Shown: positions 1 to 6,012 of the stretch, one piece after another
Layout of the letters: every line of letters starts with the position of its first letter
Numbering within the stretch: the stretch's first letter is position 1
IMG/VR virus record: IMGVR_UViG_3300032285_003489
Span: 1 to 20,886 of that record
Source: a virus
Length of the DNA stretch: 20,886 bases
Reading direction: 5' to 3' (one strand)
Position numbers and translations under genes: made by a program
The notes under the pieces: model-generated
Seen by the model: only the letters and a program-made list of their open reading frames with translations
Told to the model about the DNA's origin: nothing
Databases searched by the model: none

Positions 1-95
1 ACATAAAGACGGTTGTCGGTTGAAGTAACCCACTGGCAGAATTGTTCCCAAGTGGATAAAGCGCCAGAACGGCGTGTAGCAATTGTAGCAGTCAT
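1..95 (-). CDS. psbA: Photosystem II D1 protein, 5' end only
   Basis: Only the first 31 codons are present; the gene continues off the left edge. The visible peptide begins [11 protein letters not shown] and contains [16 protein letters not shown], the characteristic D1 N-terminus just before the first membrane helix. D1 is the rapidly turned-over reaction-centre subunit of photosystem II; cyanophages carry psbA to keep electron flow going while host D1 synthesis declines. The start ATG occupies 93-95 and is preceded by a roughly 145-nt leader and a consensus sigma70 promoter, so the gene appears to be transcribed on its own rather than by read-through. The D1 identification is secure from the motif, but whether the rest of the gene is intact cannot be judged here. 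Confidence 0.95.
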   Translation of the reverse strand, partial: MTATIATRRSGALSTWEQFCQWVTSTDNRLY

Positions 96-239
96 TTGTT
101 AAAAGGGTAAGTATAAGTCCAGGGGGAACTGAACGAGTACAGTATTTCCCACAACACCCTCCATTGTGGGTATGAGAGACACTTTACTTCTGATGGTCTC
201 GGTTACAGAAGATTAAGAAATGTTTTGATTTCTTAACAT
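96..239 (-). promoter_or_regulatory. Structured 5' leader of psbA
   Basis: No coding sequence fits this stretch. Between the predicted transcription start (near 239) and the psbA ATG lie three inverted repeats: a 9-bp perfect stem (213-221 with 228-236, 6-nt loop) at the very 5' end, a 6-bp stem (187-192 with 206-211), and a 7-bp stem CCCACAA/TTGTGGG (148-154 with 164-170). None is followed by a U-run, so they do not look like terminators. A 5'-terminal hairpin could protect the mRNA from RNase E, and the others could affect translation; that is inference. The stems are directly visible. Confidence 0.55.
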
Positions 240-245
240 TTATTT

Positions 246-274
246 ATTGTAGCACAGAACACAAATGGTGTCAA
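246..274 (-). promoter_or_regulatory. Sigma70-type promoter for psbA
   Basis: On the minus strand, TTGACA (269-274) and TACAAT (246-251) are separated by exactly 17 bp. The -35 is a perfect match and the -10 has one mismatch to TATAAT. Transcription would start near 239. Unmodified host RNA polymerase should read it, unlike the TATAAATA-type late boxes elsewhere in the window. Confidence 0.85.
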
Positions 275-278
275 GCAT

Positions 279-306
279 AAAAAAAGAGACCCCTTTCGGA
301 GTCCCT
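279..306 (-). terminator. Rho-independent terminator after the fibre gene
   Basis: Read on the minus strand, AGGGACTCC-GAAA-GGGGTCTCT forms a 9-bp stem with two G-U pairs capped by a GNRA-type GAAA tetraloop (285-306), followed by seven T (279-285). It lies about 20 nt past the fibre stop codon and immediately upstream of the psbA -35 box, isolating psbA from fibre transcription. Confidence 0.85.
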
Positions 307-325
307 TTCAAGTTTTAGTTAGTAA

Positions 326-2536
326 TCAAACAGGAGTTGCTGTCAATACTCCAGTAGTACCAACTCCAACTGACCATTTTGCTCCAGTAGAATCTTTCAT
401 AACAATTTGTGTTCCATTAGAATCAAAGACAAGATTGGTTCTAATATAAACAGATCTTGCAGAATCACCTCTCAACCACCAATCATTAGCAGAACCAATT
501 GCTAATTGAGTTGATGCATTTGTATCCTCAACATCTATATCATATCCAATAACAACATTATGATCACCACCAGTTTGATTATTACCAGCATATCCACCAA
601 TAAAGACATTAGCACCACCAGTTGCACCAAGACCAGCATTTCTGCCTAAGTAGATATTATGATCTCCATCAACATTTCTGTTTCCAGCATATTTACCCAT
701 AAAGATGTTGTTATCACCATAGGTATTTCTAAATCCAGCAAGATAACCTAAGTAAATGTTGTTATCTGCACCATCATGATTGCTTCCACCACCTTCACCA
801 ATGCAAATGTTTCTATCATCTCCTCCAGTATTAGAGAAGGAAATACCATTTACATTTAAGTCTCTGGTGATGGTTGTATCTGCAGAGATTACACCACGAA
901 CTCTAATTTCATAAGGTGAGCGACTGAATGTTCTAAATCCTTCTTCATGTCCATCATTAGGATAAGGAGTTGAATAATCATATTCATCAAGATAGAAATC
1001 TCCTCCTGACAAAGTATTTACACCAATAGCAGTTGCATTTGTTAATGTAAGTTCTGCATCAGCAAGAACAAGTTTTGTATCAATAGAAGTTAAAAGAATA
1101 TTTTGTGCTACAAAGTCACCATAAACACCTTCAAATTCACCATCTTTTCTAAATCTTGCAACAAATCCATTTCCATTATCTCTGTCAATATTTTCAGTAT
1201 AACCAGTGATGAAGATATAATCACCCTCTACTGTAAGAGAACGATGTCCCCATTTATAAAAGGACTCTTCATAATACTTGGTTCCAAATGATTTTGCATA
1301 TTTGAATTCACCATCAGAACTATACTTGGCAATAATCAAATCCTCATATTGAGGAGCAATTGTTTGCTCATATTCTGCATAATCAACATCAGCATATCCA
1401 GAAAGATAAAGATTTTCTTCAGCATCTAATGAAACTGCTGCTCCATATGAATAATCAGTATCAGTCAAAGATTTCTGCCAAACAATTGCTCCAGCAGAAC
1501 TGAGTTTAGCAACATAAATTGATTGATTTGACATTACCTCTGTAGGATATGCAGATCCAGTAACATAAACATTACCAGAAGTTCCTACTGCAACACCATA
1601 CCCATATTCCCAGCTACCGTTGTCAAATAATCCAAGAGTTTTTTGCCATGCAAATGTTGGAATAGTGTCATCATCACCAATTACAATATTTAATTTGGCA
1701 ACAAAAATATCAGCACCACCTTGTCCAGAATTTGTAGTTTCTCCTACAACATAGAGATGACCATTATCTATTGCAAGTGCTTCTCCTTTTTTGAAACCAG
1801 ATCCTTCAATGAGTTGCTTCCAGTAACAAACACCATCTGGAGAGAACTTAGCAATAAATCCTTCTCTATATCCAACACCTTGAGATCTGGTGCTGCCACA
1901 AACATAGACATAACCTTCAGCATCAACAATTACATCTGTTGCTTCTTCTGAATTTGAACCATCAATTTCACGAGCCCACTCAAGATTTATACCTTCTCCA
2001 ATTGATAATTTGGCAAGAATAATTTCATCAGTACTATCATCAGTAGTAATAACTACATAAGCACTATCACCATTTTCTGGATCTTTGTGAATGGCAATTG
2101 CTTCACCAAATTGACGATCTGCATTTGAACCATCATAAACAAATCTCCAATTTGCAAACCCAGTTCCTGGAGCACCAACTTCCCCATTAGTATCAAATAC
2201 TGATACAGTTGCTCTAACACCAACACCATCATATCCACCAACAACCCATAGAAAACCATTACTATCTACTGCTGATCCAGAACCATAATATCCTTTCCAG
2301 TCTGATCTAAGATTACCAAAAATTGTAAGCCATTGTGAAGCATCTTTGTTGGATTCAAATGCTTCAAGATTACGGGTCTTGATACCAATACCTCCGGGAG
2401 TTTGTCCATCAGACAATGACATATTGCCATTATCGGGATCCCAGAAAAGTTCTCCTTTATCTCCTACAAACTTAGTTGGATCCGATGCACCCAACTTTTC
2501 AGGAAACGCTCTATAAGTTGTGTTTGAAACTGACAT
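326..2536 (-). CDS. Propeller-type tail fibre / virion adhesin
   Basis: This 736-residue protein has no signal peptide. Residues 20-56 (GDKGELFWDPDNGNMSLSDG) resemble the N-terminal attachment domain of major tropism determinant (Mtd)-like virion proteins. Residues about 80-475 hold roughly seven repeats of an SBBP-like beta-propeller blade, each with a strand such as LYVVGET, VYVTGSA, LYLSGYA or IFITGYT followed by FVAKL or IIAKY. Residues 575-667 are five 17-residue repeats of the NIYLGxxAG type, as in trimeric beta-helical adhesin stalks. The C-terminal 70 residues form a unique tip. The order suggests a fibre attached at its N-terminus, with propeller, stalk and tip. A TATAAATA late box lies 28 nt upstream of the ATG, as expected for a structural gene. 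The family fit is good; the exact virion location is inferred. Confidence 0.8.
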   Translation of the reverse strand: MSVSNTTYRAFPEKLGASDPTKFVGDKGELFWDPDNGNMSLSDGQTPGGIGIKTRNLEAFESNKDASQWLTIFGNLRSDWKGYYGSGSAVDSNGFLWVVGGYDGVGVRATVSVFDTNGEVGAPGTGFANWRFVYDGSNADRQFGEAIAIHKDPENGDSAYVVITTDDSTDEIILAKLSIGEGINLEWAREIDGSNSEEATDVIVDAEGYVYVCGSTRSQGVGYREGFIAKFSPDGVCYWKQLIEGSGFKKGEALAIDNGHLYVVGETTNSGQGGADIFVAKLNIVIGDDDTIPTFAWQKTLGLFDNGSWEYGYGVAVGTSGNVYVTGSAYPTEVMSNQSIYVAKLSSAGAIVWQKSLTDTDYSYGAAVSLDAEENLYLSGYADVDYAEYEQTIAPQYEDLIIAKYSSDGEFKYAKSFGTKYYEESFYKWGHRSLTVEGDYIFITGYTENIDRDNGNGFVARFRKDGEFEGVYGDFVAQNILLTSIDTKLVLADAELTLTNATAIGVNTLSGGDFYLDEYDYSTPYPNDGHEEGFRTFSRSPYEIRVRGVISADTTITRDLNVNGISFSNTGGDDRNICIGEGGGSNHDGADNNIYLGYLAGFRNTYGDNNIFMGKYAGNRNVDGDHNIYLGRNAGLGATGGANVFIGGYAGNNQTGGDHNVVIGYDIDVEDTNASTQLAIGSANDWWLRGDSARSVYIRTNLVFDSNGTQIVMKDSTGAKWSVGVGTTGVLTATPV
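536..814 (-). repeat. Tandem 51-bp coding repeats in the fibre gene
   Basis: This stretch encodes five consecutive units of about 17 residues with the core N-(I/V)-x-(L/I/M)-G-x-x-A-G and a Gly/Asn-rich turn (for example DNNIFMGKYAGNRNVDG). The units are diverged in DNA but regular in protein, typical of a trimeric beta-roll stalk. Repeat number could change by recombination and alter fibre length. Confidence 0.75.
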
Positions 2537-2563
2537 ACTCTTAAGAATTTTTTTGACTAATAT

Positions 2564-2571
2564 TATTTATA
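2564..2571 (-). promoter_or_regulatory. T4-type late promoter of the fibre gene
   Basis: The minus strand reads TATAAATA exactly, the T4 gp55-dependent late -10 box, ending 28 nt before the fibre ATG (2536). Transcription would begin near 2557, leaving a leader of about 20 nt. Confidence 0.75.
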
Positions 2572-2595
2572 TTTTAGCGATTCAATCAAAAATAC

Positions 2596-2603
2596 AATAA
2601 ATA
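2596..2603 (+). promoter_or_regulatory. Candidate late promoter for the plus-strand operon
   Basis: AATAAATA on the plus strand differs from the T4 late box TATAAATA by one base and ends 25 nt before the ATG at 2628, the same geometry as the fibre promoter on the opposite strand. No good TTGACA/TATAAT pair is seen in this 91-bp divergent gap, so late expression of the operon is likely but not certain. Confidence 0.45.
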
Positions 2604-2627
2604 GTTACAAATATTACTTATAGAAAA

Positions 2628-3089
2628 ATGAAAAGATTAGCACTACTCTTTTCGTTATTCTTAACTACTCCTGCTTTTGCTGGTGAAATTACAAACAAAA
2701 TTACTGATTCCGTTCAACTAGGCGTTCAGGGTGCTGCGGTACAATCCGTGAGACTTGGAGGAGAATACTCAGTCTCTGGCACAAATATAAAAGCAAATAC
2801 TTTCGGCGGTGTTGGAACTGCTGGTTCTTATGATGTTAATACTGCGGGTCAAGCATTTAATTTTTCAGAAACCAAGCGTACTGCTGATACTGATGTCACC
2901 TCTCAGTCGGTCTCTGGTGGAACTATTGCTTCTCCCAACCTTTATGGGGATGCTACTACTCAGTTAGGTGGAGACAAAGGTTCTCTTGCTGGAACTCTCT
3001 CACCAACTGGTGTTCCTACAATTACTGCTGGTGGTCCTGGAACTACTGCAACCGCACAACGTAGTGTAGAACTGAGTGTATTCAAATGA
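2628..3089 (+). CDS. Exported hypothetical protein, first of a tandem pair
   Basis: This 153-residue protein has a textbook Sec signal peptide: MKR, a hydrophobic core (LALLFSLFLTTP), then AFA before GE, with cleavage after residue 18. The mature part is rich in Gly, Ser and Thr, lacks Cys, and contains no motif I recognise. Residues 46-80 (YSVSGTNI ... GQAFNFSET) match a segment of the next protein (YTVTGTNI ... GAAFQFSET), so the two are diverged paralogues. Its stop codon overlaps the next start (ATGA at 3086-3089), implying translational coupling. It probably acts in the host periplasm or as a secreted or envelope protein; no function is assigned. Confidence 0.75.
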   Translation: MKRLALLFSLFLTTPAFAGEITNKITDSVQLGVQGAAVQSVRLGGEYSVSGTNIKANTFGGVGTAGSYDVNTAGQAFNFSETKRTADTDVTSQSVSGGTIASPNLYGDATTQLGGDKGSLAGTLSPTGVPTITAGGPGTTATAQRSVELSVFK

Positions 3090-3448
3090 AAAAACTCCTA
3101 GCAGGTTTATTTCTGCTAGGGTTTTCTTCATCGTCTGCCCTAGCAGTTCCTGTGGTTCCTAATTTTACAAGTGGAACTATCACAGCAGAAACAAAAACAC
3201 ACACGGAAGTTATTGAGAGTATTCATCAAATAGAATATTCTACTGGAAATTCTTATACTGTAACTGGTACGAATATCAATATTCCTGGAAGACCACAACC
3301 AGGAACAAACTATTCAATTTATAATCAAGGTGCTGCATTCCAGTTTAGTGAAACATCACTAGTACCTGGCATGAGCAAAGAGACATGGATCGACAGAAAA
3401 ACAACAGAAGACTCTACCACAAACTCGGTCTCTGTATTTACGCAGTAA
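3086..3448 (+). CDS. Exported hypothetical protein, second of a tandem pair
   Basis: This 120-residue protein has a clear signal peptide (MKK, then LLAGLFLLGFSSSS, cleavage after ALA at about residue 21). The mature region shares the TGTNI ... (N/G)QGAAFQFSET pattern with the upstream gene, indicating duplication followed by divergence. It begins within the ATGA overlap at 3086, and its last 64 bp are also read in another frame by the next gene. No catalytic motif, Cys pair or membrane span beyond the leader is visible. Function unknown; envelope or periplasmic location is inferred from the leader. Confidence 0.72.
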   Translation: MKKLLAGLFLLGFSSSSALAVPVVPNFTSGTITAETKTHTEVIESIHQIEYSTGNSYTVTGTNINIPGRPQPGTNYSIYNQGAAFQFSETSLVPGMSKETWIDRKTTEDSTTNSVSVFTQ

Positions 3449-3999
3449 TGTTATCTGGGTCATCAGTTGCCCAGCAAGCACCTTCCAATACAAACATAGC
3501 AGGACCTTCAGCATCTGCAACTGGTAATGTAACTAATCAGGCAGTTCAGGTGCTTCAAGGTCCTTATGCTACAAATACTTATGGTGCAGGAATCTCTTGC
3601 CAAGGTCCAACTATGAGTTTTGCACCTTTTCTTTTAGGTAGTACAAATTATAGTCAAGACCCAGCATCATTCCAAACTTATAATGGAAACTTTGGATTTT
3701 CTATGGGATTTAATTTTCCTCTTGATGGTTCATTGCAAGAACTTTGTAAACAAAGAGTGCGAACAGAAATAGAAAGACAAGATGCAGAAGCAGCAAAAGC
3801 GAAATTAGATTTTGAACTTGTAAGATTAATCAAGTGCGGAGAAGCAAAAAAATCTGGAGTTGATTTTCATCCTCTGTCACCTTATGCCAAAATTTGTGCG
3901 GATATCATAGTACAACCACCAAAAATTGTTACAATTGACCCCGCAAATTCAATAAATATTAAGTTACTGCAACAATCAAATGGCAAAGTCAGCAAATAA
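3385..3999 (+). CDS. Exported protein with a Cys-bearing helical C-terminus
   Basis: Starting at 3385 gives a 204-residue protein with a believable signal peptide: a basic n-region with several Lys and Arg, a hydrophobic core (LGLCIYAVML), and SVA before QQ at about residue 29. An alternative ATG at 3448 (TAATG with the previous stop) would remove most of this leader, so I prefer 3385, although that makes a 64-bp overlap. The mature N-half is Gln/Asn/Ser/Gly-rich. Residues about 116-150 form a charged amphipathic helix (LCKQRVRTEIERQDAEAAKAK) with flanking Cys, followed by a Pro-containing segment and another Cys, so disulfides are possible after export. No known family recognised. Confidence 0.68.
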   Translation: MDRQKNNRRLYHKLGLCIYAVMLSGSSVAQQAPSNTNIAGPSASATGNVTNQAVQVLQGPYATNTYGAGISCQGPTMSFAPFLLGSTNYSQDPASFQTYNGNFGFSMGFNFPLDGSLQELCKQRVRTEIERQDAEAAKAKLDFELVRLIKCGEAKKSGVDFHPLSPYAKICADIIVQPPKIVTIDPANSINIKLLQQSNGKVSK

Positions 4000-4093
4000 A
4001 GGTAAGAAAGGTTCTGCAGGAGGAAAACAATCCAAACAGAATCAAGGAAATGCGACTGCCAAAAAAGCAAAAAATGGTGGAAAGAAAAAATGA
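3980..4093 (+). CDS. Lys/Gly/Asn-rich 37-residue basic peptide
   Basis: The frame opens at ATG 3980, overlapping the end of the previous gene by 20 bp, and closes with TGA at 4091-4093. The peptide (starting MAKSANKGKKGSAGG) has 14 Lys, no acidic residues and no hydrophobic segment. It would be disordered and nucleic-acid- or membrane-binding by charge alone. No ribosome binding site stands out, so translation is probably coupled to the gene before it. A spurious frame is possible, but it fills the gap exactly between neighbours. Confidence 0.5.
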   Translation: MAKSANKGKKGSAGGKQSKQNQGNATAKKAKNGGKKK

Positions 4094-4099
4094 GGTTTT

Positions 4100-4291
4100 A
4101 TGACAAGAGAATGGAATACTCCAATTAGAGAACCTTGGAATCCTGTAATTAAAAAATGCCTTGATGCTATTGATGAACATATCAGGGAATATGTTAAAAC
4201 TGAAGACGCCTGGCATTTATCGCAAGCAGAAATATTAAGAAAATATGTAAAAGATTTGAAAGTTTGGATACATAAAAAAGAAGGAAGATGA
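4100..4291 (+). CDS. Small charged helical protein, unknown function
   Basis: This 63-residue protein (MTREWNTPIREPWNPVIKK...) is rich in Trp and charged residues and predicted almost wholly helical from about residue 15 to the end. It has no leader or membrane span. GAGG in AATGAGGTTTTATG provides a ribosome binding site, supporting the start at 4100. The stop overlaps the next start as ATGA (4288-4291). No family recognised. Confidence 0.65.
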   Translation: MTREWNTPIREPWNPVIKKCLDAIDEHIREYVKTEDAWHLSQAEILRKYVKDLKVWIHKKEGR

Positions 4292-4398
4292 CTAATGTAG
4301 TTTGGAGTGTTAATATTTTACTCGGTATTGGATTATTAGGAACTGCCTGGTCCATTTACTATATACTAAGACTGGCATATTTGGAGACTAAAAAATGA
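4288..4398 (+). CDS. Single-span membrane microprotein
   Basis: ATG 4288 to TGA 4396-4398 gives 36 residues. One hydrophobic helix (about residues 4-29, with NILLGIGLLGTAW at its centre) is followed by a short tail ending LETKK, so the C-terminus should be cytoplasmic. Both ends use 4-bp ATGA overlaps with their neighbours, strong support for translation as part of the operon. The membrane role is inferred from hydrophobicity; no family recognised. Confidence 0.65.
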   Translation: MTNVVWSVNILLGIGLLGTAWSIYYILRLAYLETKK

Positions 4399-4604
4399 AA
4401 GAACTATCACTAATTTTATCAGCACTCAGTTTAACTGTATCTTTAGGTTTAGCAGTTGGTGCTTATATGACATATAAGAAAGCAGAAGATATGATTAACA
4501 ATCCAGAAAAACTAATTGACCAAATCGTAGATCATAAAATGAATGATCTACTAAAAAACTTACCATTACCAAAATCACCAATTAAAGACTTCAAGATTTT
4601 TTAG
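4395..4604 (+). CDS. Small membrane-anchored protein with charged tail
   Basis: This 69-residue protein has an N-terminal hydrophobic helix (residues 4-27, LSLILSALSLTVSLGLAVGA) and a charged amphipathic tail (KKAEDMINNPEKLIDQIVDHK) ending in a Pro-rich stretch. It could be an uncleaved anchor. GGAG lies about 10 nt upstream of the ATG, and the start overlaps the previous stop (ATGA). It is the last gene of the plus-strand run and overlaps, tail to tail, the opposite-strand gene by 14 bp. No function assigned. Confidence 0.65.
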   Translation: MKELSLILSALSLTVSLGLAVGAYMTYKKAEDMINNPEKLIDQIVDHKMNDLLKNLPLPKSPIKDFKIF

Positions 4605-5370
4605 ATTGTGCTTCTTTATATTGACGCATCTTTTCTTGTTTCTGTTCTTTTTTCAAAAGTTTAGCAACTTTTTTCATTTGAACATCTTTTTCAAAGGCAA
4701 AGAAAACTTGAAGTTCATAATCAGTTAAGTCCTTATTCAAAAGTTTTTTGGCACGAACATAAAATTGATTTGCTAGTGGCTTAAAAAATTTAAGAAGAAA
4801 CTCTACTGCAGATTTTCCTAGTATAGCAGCAGCAGTTGCAGCCATTGCTGTGGTTCCTGCTAATGCAATCTCTTTATTTGTAGGAACTGGAACTGCACCC
4901 AATATAGGAACATGAATTTCGGGTGCTCCTATTTGAGTGCTTGTAGATGGTTGATCGGAAATATTCCGATTATCCTGTGTATTTTGAACAGGAATTTTGA
5001 CTTGAGGTATTACTGGTTTTGAATCAGGAAGTTTTCTTTCTTTTTGTTCTTCTTCCTTTTCCTTCTTTTCATGTTCTGCTTTTACGGCAGCATCAAATTC
5101 TTCCTGTGTTGGCACAGTTAAAACAGGATAAGACAAAGAAGGATCTGGAACGTTCACTATGGGACGCCCCAGATCCCTTATAACTGGAAATTCAAACTTG
5201 TGTTGAGGCAGATGCTCTACTGTAGTCTGGGGAATCTCCACAGGTTGGACAACCTTCGGTTGATTCAGTTGCGACAACTGGTTCAATTGTTGGTTCGGTA
5301 AGTTCTGGAGTTGGTTCAACTGCGGTGATTGCAGGTTCGGAATCTCGTTTGGCATCTTCCTGTTTATCAT
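4591..5370 (-). CDS. Pro/Gln-rich membrane protein with coiled-coil end
   Basis: This reads as 259 residues: a Gln/Asn/Leu/Pro-rich N-terminus (1-60), a segment that looks conserved (GRPIVNVPDPSLSYPVLTV, about 68-86), a Lys/Glu-rich linker (97-114), a Pro-rich region, one membrane helix (about 167-186, Ala/Thr-rich) and a Lys/Glu-rich helical C-terminus. The first 60 codons overlap the preceding gene by 179 bp in another frame, and there third positions are unusually rich in G/C (AAC, CTG, CCG, CAG), unlike the A/T-ending codons used downstream and in the competing frame. The real start may therefore be downstream, for example GTG at 5157 (about 188 residues), or the N-terminus is overprinted. 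Function unknown. Confidence 0.6.
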   Translation of the reverse strand: MINRKMPNEIPNLQSPQLNQLQNLPNQQLNQLSQLNQPKVVQPVEIPQTTVEHLPQHKFEFPVIRDLGRPIVNVPDPSLSYPVLTVPTQEEFDAAVKAEHEKKEKEEEQKERKLPDSKPVIPQVKIPVQNTQDNRNISDQPSTSTQIGAPEIHVPILGAVPVPTNKEIALAGTTAMAATAAAILGKSAVEFLLKFFKPLANQFYVRAKKLLNKDLTDYELQVFFAFEKDVQMKKVAKLLKKEQKQEKMRQYKEAQSKKS

Positions 5371-5554
5371 TCTTTAGTGTATTAATACCAAAGGTTGCAG
5401 CAGAAGCAGTAAATACCGTCGCAATAAAAGTTGGATCCATTTTAGCAAGAAGTCCTGCATAACTAGCAGTCAAAAGAGCTGCAGACCAACTCAAAATTGC
5501 AACACGAATTAACTGTCCCATAGCTCTTTCTCTTTTATTTGTTGAATCGGCCAT
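5192..5554 (-). CDS. Small membrane protein, possible holin
   Basis: This 120-residue protein has a short basic N-terminus (STNKRERAM), a long hydrophobic region that can form two helices (about residues 13-33 and 38-56), then a hydrophilic, Glu/Pro-rich tail with a CPTCG motif near residue 100. Topology and proximity to the lysozyme recall two-span holins, but no holin family motif is recognised, so that is only a hypothesis. Codon usage in the 3' part, which overlaps the next gene, is normal for this genome (A/T-ending), arguing this frame is the original one. A CTAAATA late-type box lies 48 nt upstream of the ATG. Confidence 0.65.
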   Translation of the reverse strand: MADSTNKRERAMGQLIRVAILSWSAALLTASYAGLLAKMDPTFIATVFTASAATFGINTLKNDKQEDAKRDSEPAITAVEPTPELTEPTIEPVVATESTEGCPTCGDSPDYSRASASTQV

Positions 5555-5595
5555 TGTATCTAAAATAGTGGTGAACTCACTTTAGATAATTTATT

Positions 5596-5608
5596 CTATC
5601 CTATTTAG
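5596..5608 (-). promoter_or_regulatory. Late-type box CTAAATAGGATAG, copy 1
   Basis: The minus strand reads CTAAATAGGATAG, identical over 13 bp to the sequence before the C39 peptidase gene (7856-7868). The CTAAATA core resembles the T4 late box with its first base pair changed. It overlaps the nuclease stop codon and would start transcripts near 5595, about 40 nt before the small membrane protein ATG. Confidence 0.55.
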
Positions 5609-5987
5609 TCCAAGGACATGCCTTTGGCATATAAACTACAGCATGACCAGTTGCTACTGCTTCCTGGTTAATTTCAGTTCCATCAGCAAGAAAGAGGCGT
5701 CCAACAGTTCTACCATAAAGATCTTTAGTAACTCTTTCAATCTTAATATCTTGATTTAGAACTAAATCAGACAACCATTTTTGTGCTGCTGGACCACCAA
5801 TTGGATCTTTTTTACCGTGCTTGTTATTGGTTACTTCTGGAGCATCAATACAAGCAAGACGAATCTTTTCACCAGATGCTGTAGTTACAGTATCTCCATC
5901 ATGAACTCCAACAATAACATCTGCTTTAACAGCAAGTGTTACTAATGAGAGGGCAGCAATTACTGCACCAATTTTTAAAAGTTTCAT
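5601..5987 (-). CDS. Exported staphylococcal-type thermonuclease
   Basis: This 128-residue protein has a signal peptide (MKLLKIGAVIAALSLVTLAV, cleavage after VKA at about residue 22) and a compact SNase domain. The metal and catalytic residues of staphylococcal nuclease are all visible: DGDT (Asp30, Asp32), IRLACIDAPE (Arg43, Asp48, Glu51) and DLYGRTVGRL (Arg93). The family cleaves DNA and RNA phosphodiester bonds with Ca2+. The leader predicts export to the periplasm, so it would act on extracellular or incoming DNA or on debris at lysis rather than on the cytoplasmic chromosome. It sits between the metallopeptidase and the small membrane protein in one orientation. No key residue is missing. 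Confidence 0.88.
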   Translation of the reverse strand: MKLLKIGAVIAALSLVTLAVKADVIVGVHDGDTVTTASGEKIRLACIDAPEVTNNKHGKKDPIGGPAAQKWLSDLVLNQDIKIERVTKDLYGRTVGRLFLADGTEINQEAVATGHAVVYMPKACPWTK

Positions 5988-6012
5988 TTTTATTTTGAAT
6001 AGTTTTTACTTA

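Noticed and set aside
148-170. Terminator in front of psbA
   Set aside because: The CCCACAA/TTGTGGG stem is not followed by a T-run on either strand and lies inside the psbA leader.
536-814. CRISPR-like or non-coding tandem repeats
   Set aside because: The periodicity is a 17-residue protein repeat within an intact fibre frame, without conserved DNA repeats and unique spacers.
2628-3999. Curli-type fibre subunits
   Set aside because: The exported proteins lack regularly spaced Gln/Asn repeat units of the CsgA type; only a shared TGTNI...FSET segment is seen.
4605-4660. Terminators between the convergent genes at 4591-4604
   Set aside because: The genes overlap tail to tail and no stem with a T-run was seen on either strand.
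5192-5370. Programmed frameshift joining the small membrane protein to the Pro/Gln-rich protein
   Set aside because: No slippery X XXY YYZ heptamer was found in the overlap by eye; kept only as a minor alternative.
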